Of a stretch of 59,406 nt of DNA, positions 51,894 through 59,406 are shown one piece after another. The notes under the pieces are model-generated. The model searched no databases. It was not told where the DNA came from and saw only the letters and a list, made by a program, of their open reading frames with translations. The translations under genes were made by a program, and so were the position numbers. Source of the DNA: Candidatus Siliceabacter maunaloa (GTDB lineage Bacteria > Actinomycetota > Thermoleophilia > Solirubrobacterales > Solirubrobacteraceae); assembly GCA_024330185.1 (NCBI GenBank), contig JANDLV010000024.1, forward strand, positions 1-59,406, written 5' to 3'. Numbering within the stretch: position 1 is the first letter of the stretch; every line of letters begins with the position of its first letter.

Positions 51894-52994
51894 ATGAGGT
51901 CATTCCGTACATCAGCCGTACTTTCGTGCCTGGCTCTCGCACTGGGCGTCGCTGCGTGCGGCGGCGACGACGAGGCGGGTGGCGGCTCGGCCGGCGGCGG
52001 CGGTGAGCCGGCGGAGGAGCTGGAGGGCACGCTCGCCGGGGCGGGCTCGAGCGCGCAGGCCGCCGCGATGGAGGCGTGGATCGTCGGCTTCCAGGATCAG
52101 AACCCCGGCGTCACGATCTCCTACGACCCGGTCGGGTCGGGCGGGGGCCGCGAGCAGTTCGAGGCCGGCGGCACCGACTTCGGCGGCTCCGACGCCGCGC
52201 TCGAGGAGGAGGAGCTCGCGGGCACCCGGGAGCGTTGCGGCGAGGTCATCCAGCTCCCCGCCTACGTCTCGCCGATCGCCGTCGCATACAACCTCCCGGG
52301 CGTCGAGAACCTGCAGCTCAACGGGGAGACCGTCGCGGGGATCTTCAACCAGGACATCACCAACTGGAACGACCCGGCGATCGCCGAGACCAACCCCGAC
52401 GCGCAGCTCCCCGACCTGGCGATCACCCCGGTGAACCGCTCCGACGAGTCAGGCACGACGGAGAACTTCGTCGAGTACCTGTCCGTCGTGGCGCCGGAGA
52501 TCTGGGACTATGAGGTCACCGGCGACTGGCCGGTCCCGGGTGGCGAGGCCGGCGACGGCACCTCGGGCGTGGTCGACGCCATCGAGGCCGGCGAGGGCGC
52601 GATCGGCTACTCCGACGCCAGCCAGGTCGGCGACCTCGGCGTCGCCAACGTCCAGGTCGGCGAGGAGTTCGTCGGTCCGACGCCGGAGGCCGCGGCCGAG
52701 ATCCTGGGGACGTCCGAGCGCGACGACACGGGCGGCGAGTTCTCGTTCGTCTACGACCTGGAGCGCGACACGACGGAGTCGGGCACCTATCCGATCACCC
52801 TGGTCTCCTACCAGCTCGCGTGCACGCAGTACGACGATCCGCAGAAGGCCGAGCTCGTCAAGGCGTTCTTCACCTACGCCATCAGCCCGGAGGGTCAGGA
52901 GGCCGCGGCGGAGAACGCGGGCTCGGCCCCGATCACCGATGAGTTCCGCGAGCTGATCACGCCGGCCGTCGAGGCCATCGGCGGCGCCGGCTAG
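51894..52994 (+). CDS. pstS: Phosphate ABC transporter binding lipoprotein PstS
   Basis: A 366-aa phosphate-binding protein: signal with lipobox GVAAC, a Gly/Ser-rich linker, then the PstS fold: AGSSAQAAAMEAWI, SGGGREQFEAGGTDFGGSDAAL and NRSDESGTTENFVEYL (phosphate-site loops). ATG 51894 with GAAGGAG upstream. It is the first gene of pstSCAB-phoU. Confidence 0.92.
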   Translation: MRSFRTSAVLSCLALALGVAACGGDDEAGGGSAGGGGEPAEELEGTLAGAGSSAQAAAMEAWIVGFQDQNPGVTISYDPVGSGGGREQFEAGGTDFGGSDAALEEEELAGTRERCGEVIQLPAYVSPIAVAYNLPGVENLQLNGETVAGIFNQDITNWNDPAIAETNPDAQLPDLAITPVNRSDESGTTENFVEYLSVVAPEIWDYEVTGDWPVPGGEAGDGTSGVVDAIEAGEGAIGYSDASQVGDLGVANVQVGEEFVGPTPEAAAEILGTSERDDTGGEFSFVYDLERDTTESGTYPITLVSYQLACTQYDDPQKAELVKAFFTYAISPEGQEAAAENAGSAPITDEFRELITPAVEAIGGAG

Positions 52995-53026
52995 TGCAGC
53001 AGCGCCGTCCCGCCGGAACGCGGATC

Positions 53027-53058
53027 CGGGAGGTCGTCGCTACGGTGGCGGCCTCCCG
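53027..53058 (+). other. Intercistronic hairpin between pstS and pstC
   Basis: CGGGAGG (53027-53033) and CCTCCCG (53052-53058) pair across an 18-base loop in the 124-bp gap. Such hairpins can make pstS more abundant than the downstream permease genes. Confidence 0.4.
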
Positions 53059-53118
53059 AAGCTCTGCTCCGGGCCTCTGGCCGCCCGCCGCGCGCCCTGC
53101 CGTCCGAGAGATCTCGCT

Positions 53119-54078
53119 GTGAGCACGACCACCGACACCACAGCCGCGGTCTCGCATCCCCGCGGCCGGCAGCGCTTGGGCGACCGCATCTTCTCTGGCG
53201 GGGCAACAGCGGCGGGCATCACGATCCTGGTCCTGCTCGCAGGCGTAGCGACCTTCCTGCTCATCGAGGCCTGGCCGGCCATCACCGCGCCCGCAGAGGA
53301 CATTCCCGGCGGCGAGGGGCTGTTTCGGTTCATCCTGCCGCTGGCCTTCGCCACCGTGGTTTCCGCCCTGATCGGGCTCGTGGTGGCCGTCCCGTTCGCG
53401 ATCGCCATCGCCCTGTTCATCACGCACTACGCGCCGCGGCGGCTGGCCCAGAGCATGGGCTACCTGATCGACCTGCTCGCCGCGGTGCCGAGTATCGTCT
53501 ACGGGCTGTGGGGTGTCTCCGTCCTCGCGCCGGCCTCGCTCGGGGTCCTGCAGTGGCTCGAGGGGAACGTCGGCTTCCTTCCGTTCTTCGAAGGGCCCGT
53601 GTCGTCCACCGGCAGGACGATGCTGGTCGCCGGCGTGGTGCTCGCCGTGATGATCCTGCCGATCATCACGGCCATCACGCGCGAGGTCTTTCTGCAGACG
53701 CCGAAGGCGCACAAGGAGGCCGCCTACGCGCTCGGGGCGACCCGGTGGGAGATGATCCGCATGGCTGTGCTCCCCTTCGGCCGCTCGGCCATGATCAGCG
53801 GCTCGATGCTGGGGCTAGGCCGGGCCCTGGGGGAGACGATGGCGGTGACCATCATCCTCTCGGCGTCCGGCGCGAGCATCTTCAACCTGGGCTTGATCAG
53901 CTCGGCCAGCAACCCGACGATCGCCGCCAACATCGCTCTCGACTTCCCGGAGTTGTCGGGGATCTCTGTCAACGCCCTCATCGCGTCGGGACTCGTGCTC
54001 TTCGCCATCACCCTGGCGGTCAACATGGCGGCGCGCGTGGTCATCAACCGCCGCCGCGAGTTCACCGGGGCCGCCTGA
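53119..54078 (+). CDS. pstC: Phosphate ABC transporter permease PstC
   Basis: A 319-aa permease with about six membrane helices and the binding-protein-dependent loop AYALGATRWEMIRMAVLPFGRSAMISG. It pairs with PstA to form the phosphate channel. GTG start at 53119; the stop TGA shares one base with the pstA ATG (TGATG). Confidence 0.9.
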   Translation: MSTTTDTTAAVSHPRGRQRLGDRIFSGGATAAGITILVLLAGVATFLLIEAWPAITAPAEDIPGGEGLFRFILPLAFATVVSALIGLVVAVPFAIAIALFITHYAPRRLAQSMGYLIDLLAAVPSIVYGLWGVSVLAPASLGVLQWLEGNVGFLPFFEGPVSSTGRTMLVAGVVLAVMILPIITAITREVFLQTPKAHKEAAYALGATRWEMIRMAVLPFGRSAMISGSMLGLGRALGETMAVTIILSASGASIFNLGLISSASNPTIAANIALDFPELSGISVNALIASGLVLFAITLAVNMAARVVINRRREFTGAA

Positions 54079-55265
54079 TGAGCACACCGCCCCGTGACCG
54101 GGAGCGACAGGCCGAGCAGGAGGTAGGGCAGAGCATGCGCGAGCGTGCGACCGAGCGCGAACGGCGCTACGAGGTCGAGCGCGACGGACGCGAGCCCGAG
54201 GACGAACGCGGGCGCGAGGCCGGCACGACCGACGCGAGGACTCCGCTCGTCGGCGGCTCGCTGCCGCGCTGGGGACCGTGGGCCGTGTTCAGCGGCGTCA
54301 CCGCCGCCGTCGCCGGTGTGCTCTCCGTCCTCGGCTTCAACGTGGCGCTCCTGGCGGTGGCCTCGGTCGTGCTGACGGGTGCCATCATCTACGGCTGGGC
54401 GCGAGCGGTGGAGGGGCGGCGCAAGGCGACCGACCGGGCCATCACCATCGCGGTCTCCTCGGCCTTCGCGCTCGCGCTCACGCCGCTGATCTCGCTGCTG
54501 TTCACCGTCACCTCGCGGGGTTTGGCGCGCTTCGACGTCCAGCTCTTCACGGAGTCCATGCGGGGCGTCCTGGGCGAGGGCGGCGGCATCCAACACGCCA
54601 TCGTCGGCACGCTGGTGATCACCGGCGTCGCGACGGCCGCCTCGGTGCCCATCGGCATCATGGCCGCCATCTACCTGCACGAGTACGGCCGGGGCCGACT
54701 GAAGCGGGCGCTCACCTTCTTTGTGGACGTCATGACGGGCATCCCCTCCATCGTCGCGGGCCTGTTCGCCTACGCCCTCTTCGTGCTCATTTACGGCCCT
54801 GGGATCCGGCTGGGCGTGATGGGTGCGGTCGCCCTCTCGGTGCTGATGATCCCGATCGTGGTCCGGTCGACCGAGGAGATGCTCCGGGTGGTGCCCAACG
54901 GGCTGCGCGAGGCCTCCTACGCCTTGGGCGTGCCCAAGTGGCGGACGATCGTCAAGGTCGTGCTGCCGACCTCATTCGCGGGCATCGTGAGCGGGGCGAT
55001 GATCGCCGTCGCGCGGATCATCGGCGAGACGGCGCCGCTGCTGATCACCACCGGAGTCTTCAACTCGGTCAACTTCAACCCGTTCGATGGACGGATGGAG
55101 AATCTCGCGGTCTTCGCCTACAACGAGTACGCGACGCCCGGCATCCCCAACGAGCCCTACATCGACCGGGCCTGGGCCGCAGCGCTCACGCTGCTGCTCA
55201 TCGTGATGATCCTGTTCTTCGTCGCCCGCCTGATCTCCGCTCGCTTCGGGGTCAAGACCCGCTAG
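54078..55265 (+). CDS. pstA: Phosphate ABC transporter permease PstA
   Basis: A 395-aa permease, longer than usual because of a very charged N-terminal segment of about 60 residues (repeated Glu/Arg, e.g. [19 protein letters not shown]). The core has the EAA loop [25 protein letters not shown]. The N-terminal segment may be a cytoplasmic coiled region; its role is unknown. Confidence 0.88.
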   Translation: MSTPPRDRERQAEQEVGQSMRERATERERRYEVERDGREPEDERGREAGTTDARTPLVGGSLPRWGPWAVFSGVTAAVAGVLSVLGFNVALLAVASVVLTGAIIYGWARAVEGRRKATDRAITIAVSSAFALALTPLISLLFTVTSRGLARFDVQLFTESMRGVLGEGGGIQHAIVGTLVITGVATAASVPIGIMAAIYLHEYGRGRLKRALTFFVDVMTGIPSIVAGLFAYALFVLIYGPGIRLGVMGAVALSVLMIPIVVRSTEEMLRVVPNGLREASYALGVPKWRTIVKVVLPTSFAGIVSGAMIAVARIIGETAPLLITTGVFNSVNFNPFDGRMENLAVFAYNEYATPGIPNEPYIDRAWAAALTLLLIVMILFFVARLISARFGVKTR

Positions 55266-55267
55266 CC

Positions 55268-56131
55268 ATGGCCGGTTCCCGACGCGCATCCACGGCCCCA
55301 CGCCAGGAAGAGAGCAGTGAAAACGTGACGACCGCGACCGCGAGCGCAACCGAGGCGAAGCGCGTCGAGGTCTCCGACCTCGACATCTACTACGGGTCCT
55401 TCCACGCCGTGAAGAGCGTCACGATGACGATCCAGCCCAACAAGGTGACCGCCATCATCGGGTCGTCGGGGTGTGGCAAGTCGACGTTCCTGCGCTCGCT
55501 CAACCGCATGCACGAACTGGTGGAGGGCGCTCGGGTCGAAGGCAGCGTCATCCTGGACGGCCAGGACATCTACGCGGCCGACGTGGACTCCGTGATGGTC
55601 CGTCGGCAGGTTGGGATGGTCTTCCAGAACCCCAACCCGTTCCCCACCATGTCGATCGGCGACAACGTCGCCGCTGGACTGCGCCTCAACAGCCGCAAGG
55701 CCAAGAAGGACGAGCTGGACGAGATCGTCGAGCGCTCGCTGCGGGGCGCGAACCTCTGGGAGGAGGTCAAGGAGCGCCTCGACCGGCCCGGCTCAAGCCT
55801 GTCCGGTGGCCAGCAGCAGCGCCTGTGCATCGCGCGGGCCATCGCCGTGCAGCCCGAGGTCCTGTTGATGGACGAGCCCTGCTCGGCGCTCGACCCCGTC
55901 GCCACGCTCGCCATCGAGGACCTCATCGGCGACCTGAAGAACAACTACACCATCGTGATCGTGACCCACAACATGCAGCAGGCGGCTCGCGCGAGCGATT
56001 TCACGGCGTTCTTCAACCTCGAGAACAGCGGCGATCCGGGGCAGCTCGTGGAGCTCGACCGGACCGACACGATCTTCTCCAACCCGGAGAACAAGGCGAC
56101 CGAGGACTATGTCAGCGGGCGCTTCGGCTGA
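55268..56131 (+). CDS. pstB: Phosphate ABC transporter ATPase PstB
   Basis: A 287-aa ATPase (268 aa from the GTG at 55325): [17 protein letters not shown] (Walker A), [26 protein letters not shown] (signature), [15 protein letters not shown] (Walker B) and VTHNMQQA (switch His). The FQxPNPFP motif is typical of PstB. Two bp after pstA. Confidence 0.9.
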   Translation: MAGSRRASTAPRQEESSENVTTATASATEAKRVEVSDLDIYYGSFHAVKSVTMTIQPNKVTAIIGSSGCGKSTFLRSLNRMHELVEGARVEGSVILDGQDIYAADVDSVMVRRQVGMVFQNPNPFPTMSIGDNVAAGLRLNSRKAKKDELDEIVERSLRGANLWEEVKERLDRPGSSLSGGQQQRLCIARAIAVQPEVLLMDEPCSALDPVATLAIEDLIGDLKNNYTIVIVTHNMQQAARASDFTAFFNLENSGDPGQLVELDRTDTIFSNPENKATEDYVSGRFG

Positions 56132-56177
56132 GCCGGGCGCCGGGGTGCCGATCCCCGGTTCCGGGTAACGCCTCGAA

Positions 56178-56873
56178 ATGGCTTCCGTCACCCGCGCGCA
56201 GTATCGCGAGGAGCTCGCGGGCCTGGAGACCAAGACCCTTGAGGGCCTCGACCTGGTCGTGACCCAGATCGACCGGGTGGTGGAGGCGGCCGAGCAGCAG
56301 GACATCGAGCTGGCCGAGTGGGTCATCGGCGACGACGACCGCATCGACGGCCGCTATCTCGAGGTCCACCAGCACATCTTGTCCATGCTGGCCCTGCAGG
56401 CCCCGGTGGCGGGGGACCTGAGGGTGATCGCCGCCCTGCTGCACACGATCAAGCACATCGAGCGCATGGGCGACCAGTGCGTCAACGTGGCCAAGCTGCT
56501 CCCGCTGGCCGGCCACGAGCCGCCGCGCCACCCGGAACTGCTGGCCAAGCTCGTCCAGATGGGCCGCCTCGCCCGCGCCGAGGTCATCCAGAGCAAGCAG
56601 GCCTTCGTCATGCGCGACGCGACGCTGGCCGAGGATCTCGTCCTGCAGGACCGGGAGATCAACCGGCTCAACCGCGAGATCTTCCGCCACGCCATCGACA
56701 TCGGTGACGACCCCGATGTGCGCGAATGGGCCATGACCGCGACCATGATGGCCCGCGCCTTCGAGCGCATCGGCGACAATGCGGTGGACATCGGCGAGCA
56801 GGTGGCCTTCGTGGTCACCGGCCTGTTTCGGGAGTTCTCGGACTCCTCAACGCCGCCGCCCCAGACCGAGTAG
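56178..56873 (+). CDS. phoU: Phosphate transport accessory/regulatory protein PhoU
   Basis: A 231-aa helical protein with two PhoU repeats; the metal-binding signatures are [15 protein letters not shown] and [17 protein letters not shown]. It couples Pst activity to the sensor kinase and lowers PHO expression when phosphate is ample. It ends the pstSCAB-phoU run. Confidence 0.92.
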   Translation: MASVTRAQYREELAGLETKTLEGLDLVVTQIDRVVEAAEQQDIELAEWVIGDDDRIDGRYLEVHQHILSMLALQAPVAGDLRVIAALLHTIKHIERMGDQCVNVAKLLPLAGHEPPRHPELLAKLVQMGRLARAEVIQSKQAFVMRDATLAEDLVLQDREINRLNREIFRHAIDIGDDPDVREWAMTATMMARAFERIGDNAVDIGEQVAFVVTGLFREFSDSSTPPPQTE

Positions 56874-56908
56874 CCCCGGGGGTTTCCGCTCCTAGCGGGG
56901 TTTGTGTT

Positions 56909-56935
56909 GTGAAGAACCGGTGAACCGCCCGTCAC
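56909..56935 (-). promoter_or_regulatory. PHO box (reverse orientation) before response regulator
   Basis: GTGAA, the reverse of TTCAC, starts at 56909 and 56920, and a degenerate GTCAC at 56931, all 11 bp apart. It lies in the promoter region of the response regulator gene, indicating feedback control. Confidence 0.65.
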
Positions 56936-56968
56936 CCGGGGTGCCTTCCGTCGGTAGGTGGAACTAGA

Positions 56969-57802
56969 GTGCTGAGCGACATGACCGAGAACTCAACGGT
57001 CGGCGCGGAGGTCGAGCGCAGGCCAGCCACAGGCGCCGAGCCCTTTCCGCGCCTCGCCGTCATCGATACCGACTCGGGCTTCCTGCAGGTCCTGACGCGA
57101 CGCCTGGACCGCCTGGGCTGGGAGCACCGGGTCCTGGGTGCCGCCGTGCCCGAGCGCGACCTGGTCACCATGCGCCTCGGCGCGCTCGTGGTCGACCTGG
57201 GCATCCTTGGCCCGGGCGGCTGGGACTACCTGGAGCGCCTGACCGGCGCGCTGCCGGGCCTGGGCATCGTCGTGTGCACGGGGCGCTCCACCGTGGCCCA
57301 GCGCGTCCGCGGCCTGCGCATGGGCGCCGACGACTGGGTCACCAAGCCCTGCCACCCCGAGGAGCTCATCGCGCGGGTGGAGGCGGTGCTGCGCCGCCGC
57401 CGGCGTGCCGAGGCCCCGGCCGCACGCGGGCCGATGCTCACGGGGGAGCTCGAGGTGCGCTCCGACCAGTTCCAGGCCTTCGCCGCCGGGCGCACGTGCG
57501 AGCTGACGCGGCGCGAGTTCGAGCTGCTCGCCCTGCTGGCCGACGCCGAGGGCCGGGTGCTGGAGCGCGAGGAGGTCTATCAGCGCGTGTGGGGCTACGC
57601 GATGGCCCGCGGCGACCGCTCGGTCGACGTGTTCGTGCGCAAGCTGCGCCAGAAGCTCGAGAAGGCCTCGCCCACCTGGCGCTACATCCACACGCACTTT
57701 GGCGTGGGCTACCGCTTCGCGCCCGAGCCGGCGGTGGTCGAGGAGGCCGTCTCCGCTGGATCGGTCGAAGGCCCGACGGCGCCCCAGCGCGCCTACGTGT
57801 AG
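56969..57802 (+). CDS. OmpR/PhoB-family response regulator
   Basis: A 277-aa regulator. Receiver: acidic pair in VIDTDSG, phosphorylated Asp in LVVDLGI, Thr/Ser in VVCTGRS and Lys in WVTKPCHP. The winged-helix domain ends in HTHFGVGYRFAPEP. Location after phoU and PHO boxes makes it the likely PhoP/RegX3-type phosphate regulator. No kinase gene is next to it in this window. GTG 56969 has AGGTGG upstream; ATG 56981 is an alternative. Confidence 0.87.
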   Translation: MLSDMTENSTVGAEVERRPATGAEPFPRLAVIDTDSGFLQVLTRRLDRLGWEHRVLGAAVPERDLVTMRLGALVVDLGILGPGGWDYLERLTGALPGLGIVVCTGRSTVAQRVRGLRMGADDWVTKPCHPEELIARVEAVLRRRRRAEAPAARGPMLTGELEVRSDQFQAFAAGRTCELTRREFELLALLADAEGRVLEREEVYQRVWGYAMARGDRSVDVFVRKLRQKLEKASPTWRYIHTHFGVGYRFAPEPAVVEEAVSAGSVEGPTAPQRAYV

Positions 57803-57861
57803 CGGGCCCCGGCGCCGCGCGGCACCAGTGGGCGTCCTCGCCGAGCACTAGGCTGTGCGGC

Positions 57862-58224
57862 GTGAGCGCGGCGACCGCCCGGAACATCGCCATCGTCGTC
57901 GGCCTGGCCCTCGTGGTCTGGCTCGTGCCCGGCGGCGGAACGACGGCCGGCATCGTCGAGGGGCTGCTGGGCGCGGCCTTCATGGCGCTGATCGGCCTCT
58001 TCGGCGCGCGGCTGTACAGCCGCTACCGGGCGGAGATCTTCGGGTTGGGCGACCAGCACCGCGCCATGCTCTACGGGGCGGTCGCGGTGCTCCTCGTGAC
58101 GCTGGCCGCGTCGAGCCTGCTGTTCTCGACGGGCCCGACGACCCTCATCTGGCTCGCGCTCATCGGCGCGTGCGTCTGGACGCTCGTGCTCGTCTGGCGC
58201 CACTGGCGCGAGTACGCGATCTAG
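57862..58224 (+). CDS. Small membrane protein of unknown function
   Basis: A 120-aa protein with four hydrophobic segments (IVVGLALVVWLVPGG, GLLGAAFMALIGLFGARLYSRY, AMLYGAVAVLLVTLAASSLLF, LIWLALIGACVWTLVLVWRHW). GTG start at 57862. I do not recognise the family; similar tiny membrane proteins are common in this lineage. Confidence 0.7.
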   Translation: MSAATARNIAIVVGLALVVWLVPGGGTTAGIVEGLLGAAFMALIGLFGARLYSRYRAEIFGLGDQHRAMLYGAVAVLLVTLAASSLLFSTGPTTLIWLALIGACVWTLVLVWRHWREYAI

Positions 58225-58294
58225 CGCGCGTTCCGCGTCTTTTTCGTCACCTCCGGGTGTAGTTGTGTGACACGGTCAGCGGGAGCCTTGTGCT

Positions 58295-58636
58295 GTGTCC
58301 GGGATTCGGGACCAGCGCGGCCAGGCGGCCGTCGAGACAGTGGCCATCCTCCCTCTGGTGGCCATCGTGGCTGCGATCGCCTGGCAGGTCGTCGTGGCCG
58401 GCCAGGCGATCTGGATGGCCGGCGGAGCGGCGCGCGCGGCGGCGCGCGCGGAGGCCATCGGGGCCGACCGGGAGACCGCCGTCCGCCGCGCGCTGCCGCC
58501 GCGCCTGGAGCAGGGCCTGCGGGTCCTCGCCGAGGACGACGGGGTCGTCGTGCGCGTGCGTATCCCCGCGGTGCTCTCCGGGGTGCGCCTGGGCACGGCC
58601 ACCGCCCGCGCCCACCTGCGCGACCAGGACGGATGA
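58295..58636 (+). CDS. TadE-like pilus minor protein
   Basis: A 113-aa protein with the TadE-type N-terminus RGQAAVETVAILPLVAIVAAIAWQV, a single membrane helix after a cleavable-type QxAxVE motif, then an exported beta/alpha tail. GTG start at 58295. It belongs to a Flp/Tad pilus or secretion cluster that probably continues to the right. Confidence 0.78.
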   Translation: MSGIRDQRGQAAVETVAILPLVAIVAAIAWQVVVAGQAIWMAGGAARAAARAEAIGADRETAVRRALPPRLEQGLRVLAEDDGVVVRVRIPAVLSGVRLGTATARAHLRDQDG

Positions 58637-58971
58637 TGGGGCGCCAGGACGGCCAGGCCACGGTGGAGCTCCTGGCCTGGTTTCCGCTCGTCGTCGCCGT
58701 GGTGCTCGCGGTGGGCTCGCTGCTGGCCGCTGGCGCCGCCCGCGAGCTGGCAGGTCACGCGGCCCAGGCGGGCGCCGTGGCCGTGCTGCAGGGAGACGAC
58801 CCCGCGCAGGCCGCACGCGAAGCCCTGCCCGGGTGGTCGCGCAAGCGCGTGGTGGTGCGCGTCCGCGGCCGCGTCGTGGCGGTTCGCGTCGCCCCACCCG
58901 TCCCCGTCCGCCGCCTCGCCGATGTCCTGACGACGACGGCCACCGCCGACGCCGGTCCCGCGCCGCGATGA
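58633..58971 (+). CDS. TadE-like pilus minor protein
   Basis: A 112-aa protein: DGQATVELLAWFPLVVAVVLAVGSLLAAGAA, again a TadE-like helix with the conserved Glu, followed by a tail. ATG 58633 overlaps the previous stop (ATGA); a second ATG follows at 58636. Paralogue of the preceding gene. Confidence 0.75.
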   Translation: MMGRQDGQATVELLAWFPLVVAVVLAVGSLLAAGAARELAGHAAQAGAVAVLQGDDPAQAAREALPGWSRKRVVVRVRGRVVAVRVAPPVPVRRLADVLTTTATADAGPAPR

Positions 58972-59406
58972 GCGGCGGTCTCGACCGGCTCGTTCGGGTC
59001 TTTGTCGCGCCTGCGCACGGCGACGCCACTGCCCCCGCGCCGCCGCATGACGCGGCGCCTCGCGCGCCGAGACGGTCGCGGGCGATCGGGGCCTCGCTGC
59101 TGCGGTGGCGGCCACCGGCTGAGCAGGTGCCCCTCATGCGCGAAGCCCGAAGGATCGCCCCCGCTGAGAGCGGGGGATCCTTCGTTCCCGGCGACTCGTG
59201 CGTCGGGGTCCTGTGCCGCCCGGGCGACGCGGCGGCGCTGGGCGCCGTGGTTGCGCTTGCACTGCTTCGCGGCTCGTCTGCCCGGTCGGGCCTGGTCTGC
59301 ATCTGGCCGGCGACCGCGCTGTCGTCGCGCCGACCGTGCGCTCCCGTGCGCCCCGCGGCCCGGGCGCGGAGCTCGCGCGCCGCAAGGGCCGACTGCAGCC
59401 GCCGCG
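58968..59406 (+). CDS. Partial hypothetical protein, runs off the window
   Basis: An open frame from ATG 58968 (ATGA overlap with the previous gene) with no stop before the end of the window, so at least 146 residues. Arg/Ala-rich start, then a more ordinary stretch (SCVGVLCRPGDAAALGAVVALALLR) that looks like the third gene of many actinobacterial tad clusters. Function unknown. A hairpin falls inside it, so the gene call is only moderately safe. Confidence 0.45.
   Translation, partial: MSGGLDRLVRVFVAPAHGDATAPAPPHDAAPRAPRRSRAIGASLLRWRPPAEQVPLMREARRIAPAESGGSFVPGDSCVGVLCRPGDAAALGAVVALALLRGSSARSGLVCIWPATALSSRRPCAPVRPAARARSSRAARADCSRR
59148..59184. other. Long hairpin within the partial gene
   Basis: CGAAGGATC (59148-59156) pairs with GATCCTTCG (59176-59184), extended inward by CCCCGCT/AGCGGGG around a 3-base loop. 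It could be a terminator without T-run, or a structure inside the coding sequence of the partial gene. Confidence 0.5.

Overview
The window is one stretch of very GC-rich, densely packed bacterial chromosome (59.4 kb, about 85 protein genes, no rRNA, tRNA, CRISPR array, transposase or integrase recognised). Gene style points to a high-GC actinobacterium: many ATGA/GTGA gene overlaps, GTG starts, several genes that look leaderless, CsoR-type copper control, PdtaS/PdtaR-like signalling with an ANTAR output, and 11-bp-spaced PHO boxes. The nuo gene set and a Myb-like repeat protein suggest the Thermoleophilia/Solirubrobacterales side of the phylum, but this is inference from gene content only.

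Layout. 1-10.5 kb: metal traffic (cadC plus a P1B ATPase; a four-gene zinc ABC importer; a ZIP transporter coupled to a two-domain multicopper oxidase; a CDF exporter with a BlaI-type repressor). 10.5-14 kb: DUF305 lipoprotein, a frameshifted CopC-CopD protein and a TlpA-like thioredoxin. 14-22 kb: ANTAR two-component pair, a protein of six or seven Myb/SANT-like repeats preceded by a 20-codon leader ORF, small membrane proteins, Lgt, a second DUF305 protein, and an alpha/beta hydrolase fused to a membrane domain. 22-30.5 kb: copper core (copA, copZ, csoR, BlaI-M56 operon, multicopper oxidase). 30.6-39 kb: a complex I-like operon nuoA-[nuoD-like]-H-J-K-L-M-N with no nuoB, C, E, F, G or I. 39-43.6 kb: a patchwork of small orphan genes, a nuoN relic, a shortened MurG-like gene, a PIN toxin module, pyrE and a methyltransferase. 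43.8-49.5 kb: arsenic island (arsM, two arsR, arsJ-gapdh, acr3, frameshifted arsC). 49.5-50.7 kb: a nucleotidyltransferase/HTH toxin-antitoxin-like pair. 50.7-57.8 kb: phosphate regulon (DUF47 protein, orphan winged-helix protein, pstSCAB, phoU, response regulator) with three PHO boxes. 57.9-59.4 kb: membrane protein and TadE-like genes running off the right end.

How it works together. Copper appears to be handled by two regulatory layers. CsoR-like dyads sit before csoR/copZ-copA and in the shared region between the second multicopper oxidase and nuoA. A different box, GCTACTAC(A/G), always pointing toward the gene, sits at the start of six metal-related units (CDF-BlaI, copCD, DUF305, the SHOCT gene after copA, a small membrane protein, and the BlaI-M56 operon), which suggests a BlaI/CopY-type regulon. 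The most unusual element is the headless complex I operon: its NuoD-like subunit lacks the usual quinone-site histidine motif and carries an acidic/His-rich segment. Two genes (gapdh and a thioredoxin-like gene) appear to start with CTG in a CTGA stop/start overlap. Two other genes (copCD and arsC) each need a single-base correction at a G-run and may be sequencing errors.
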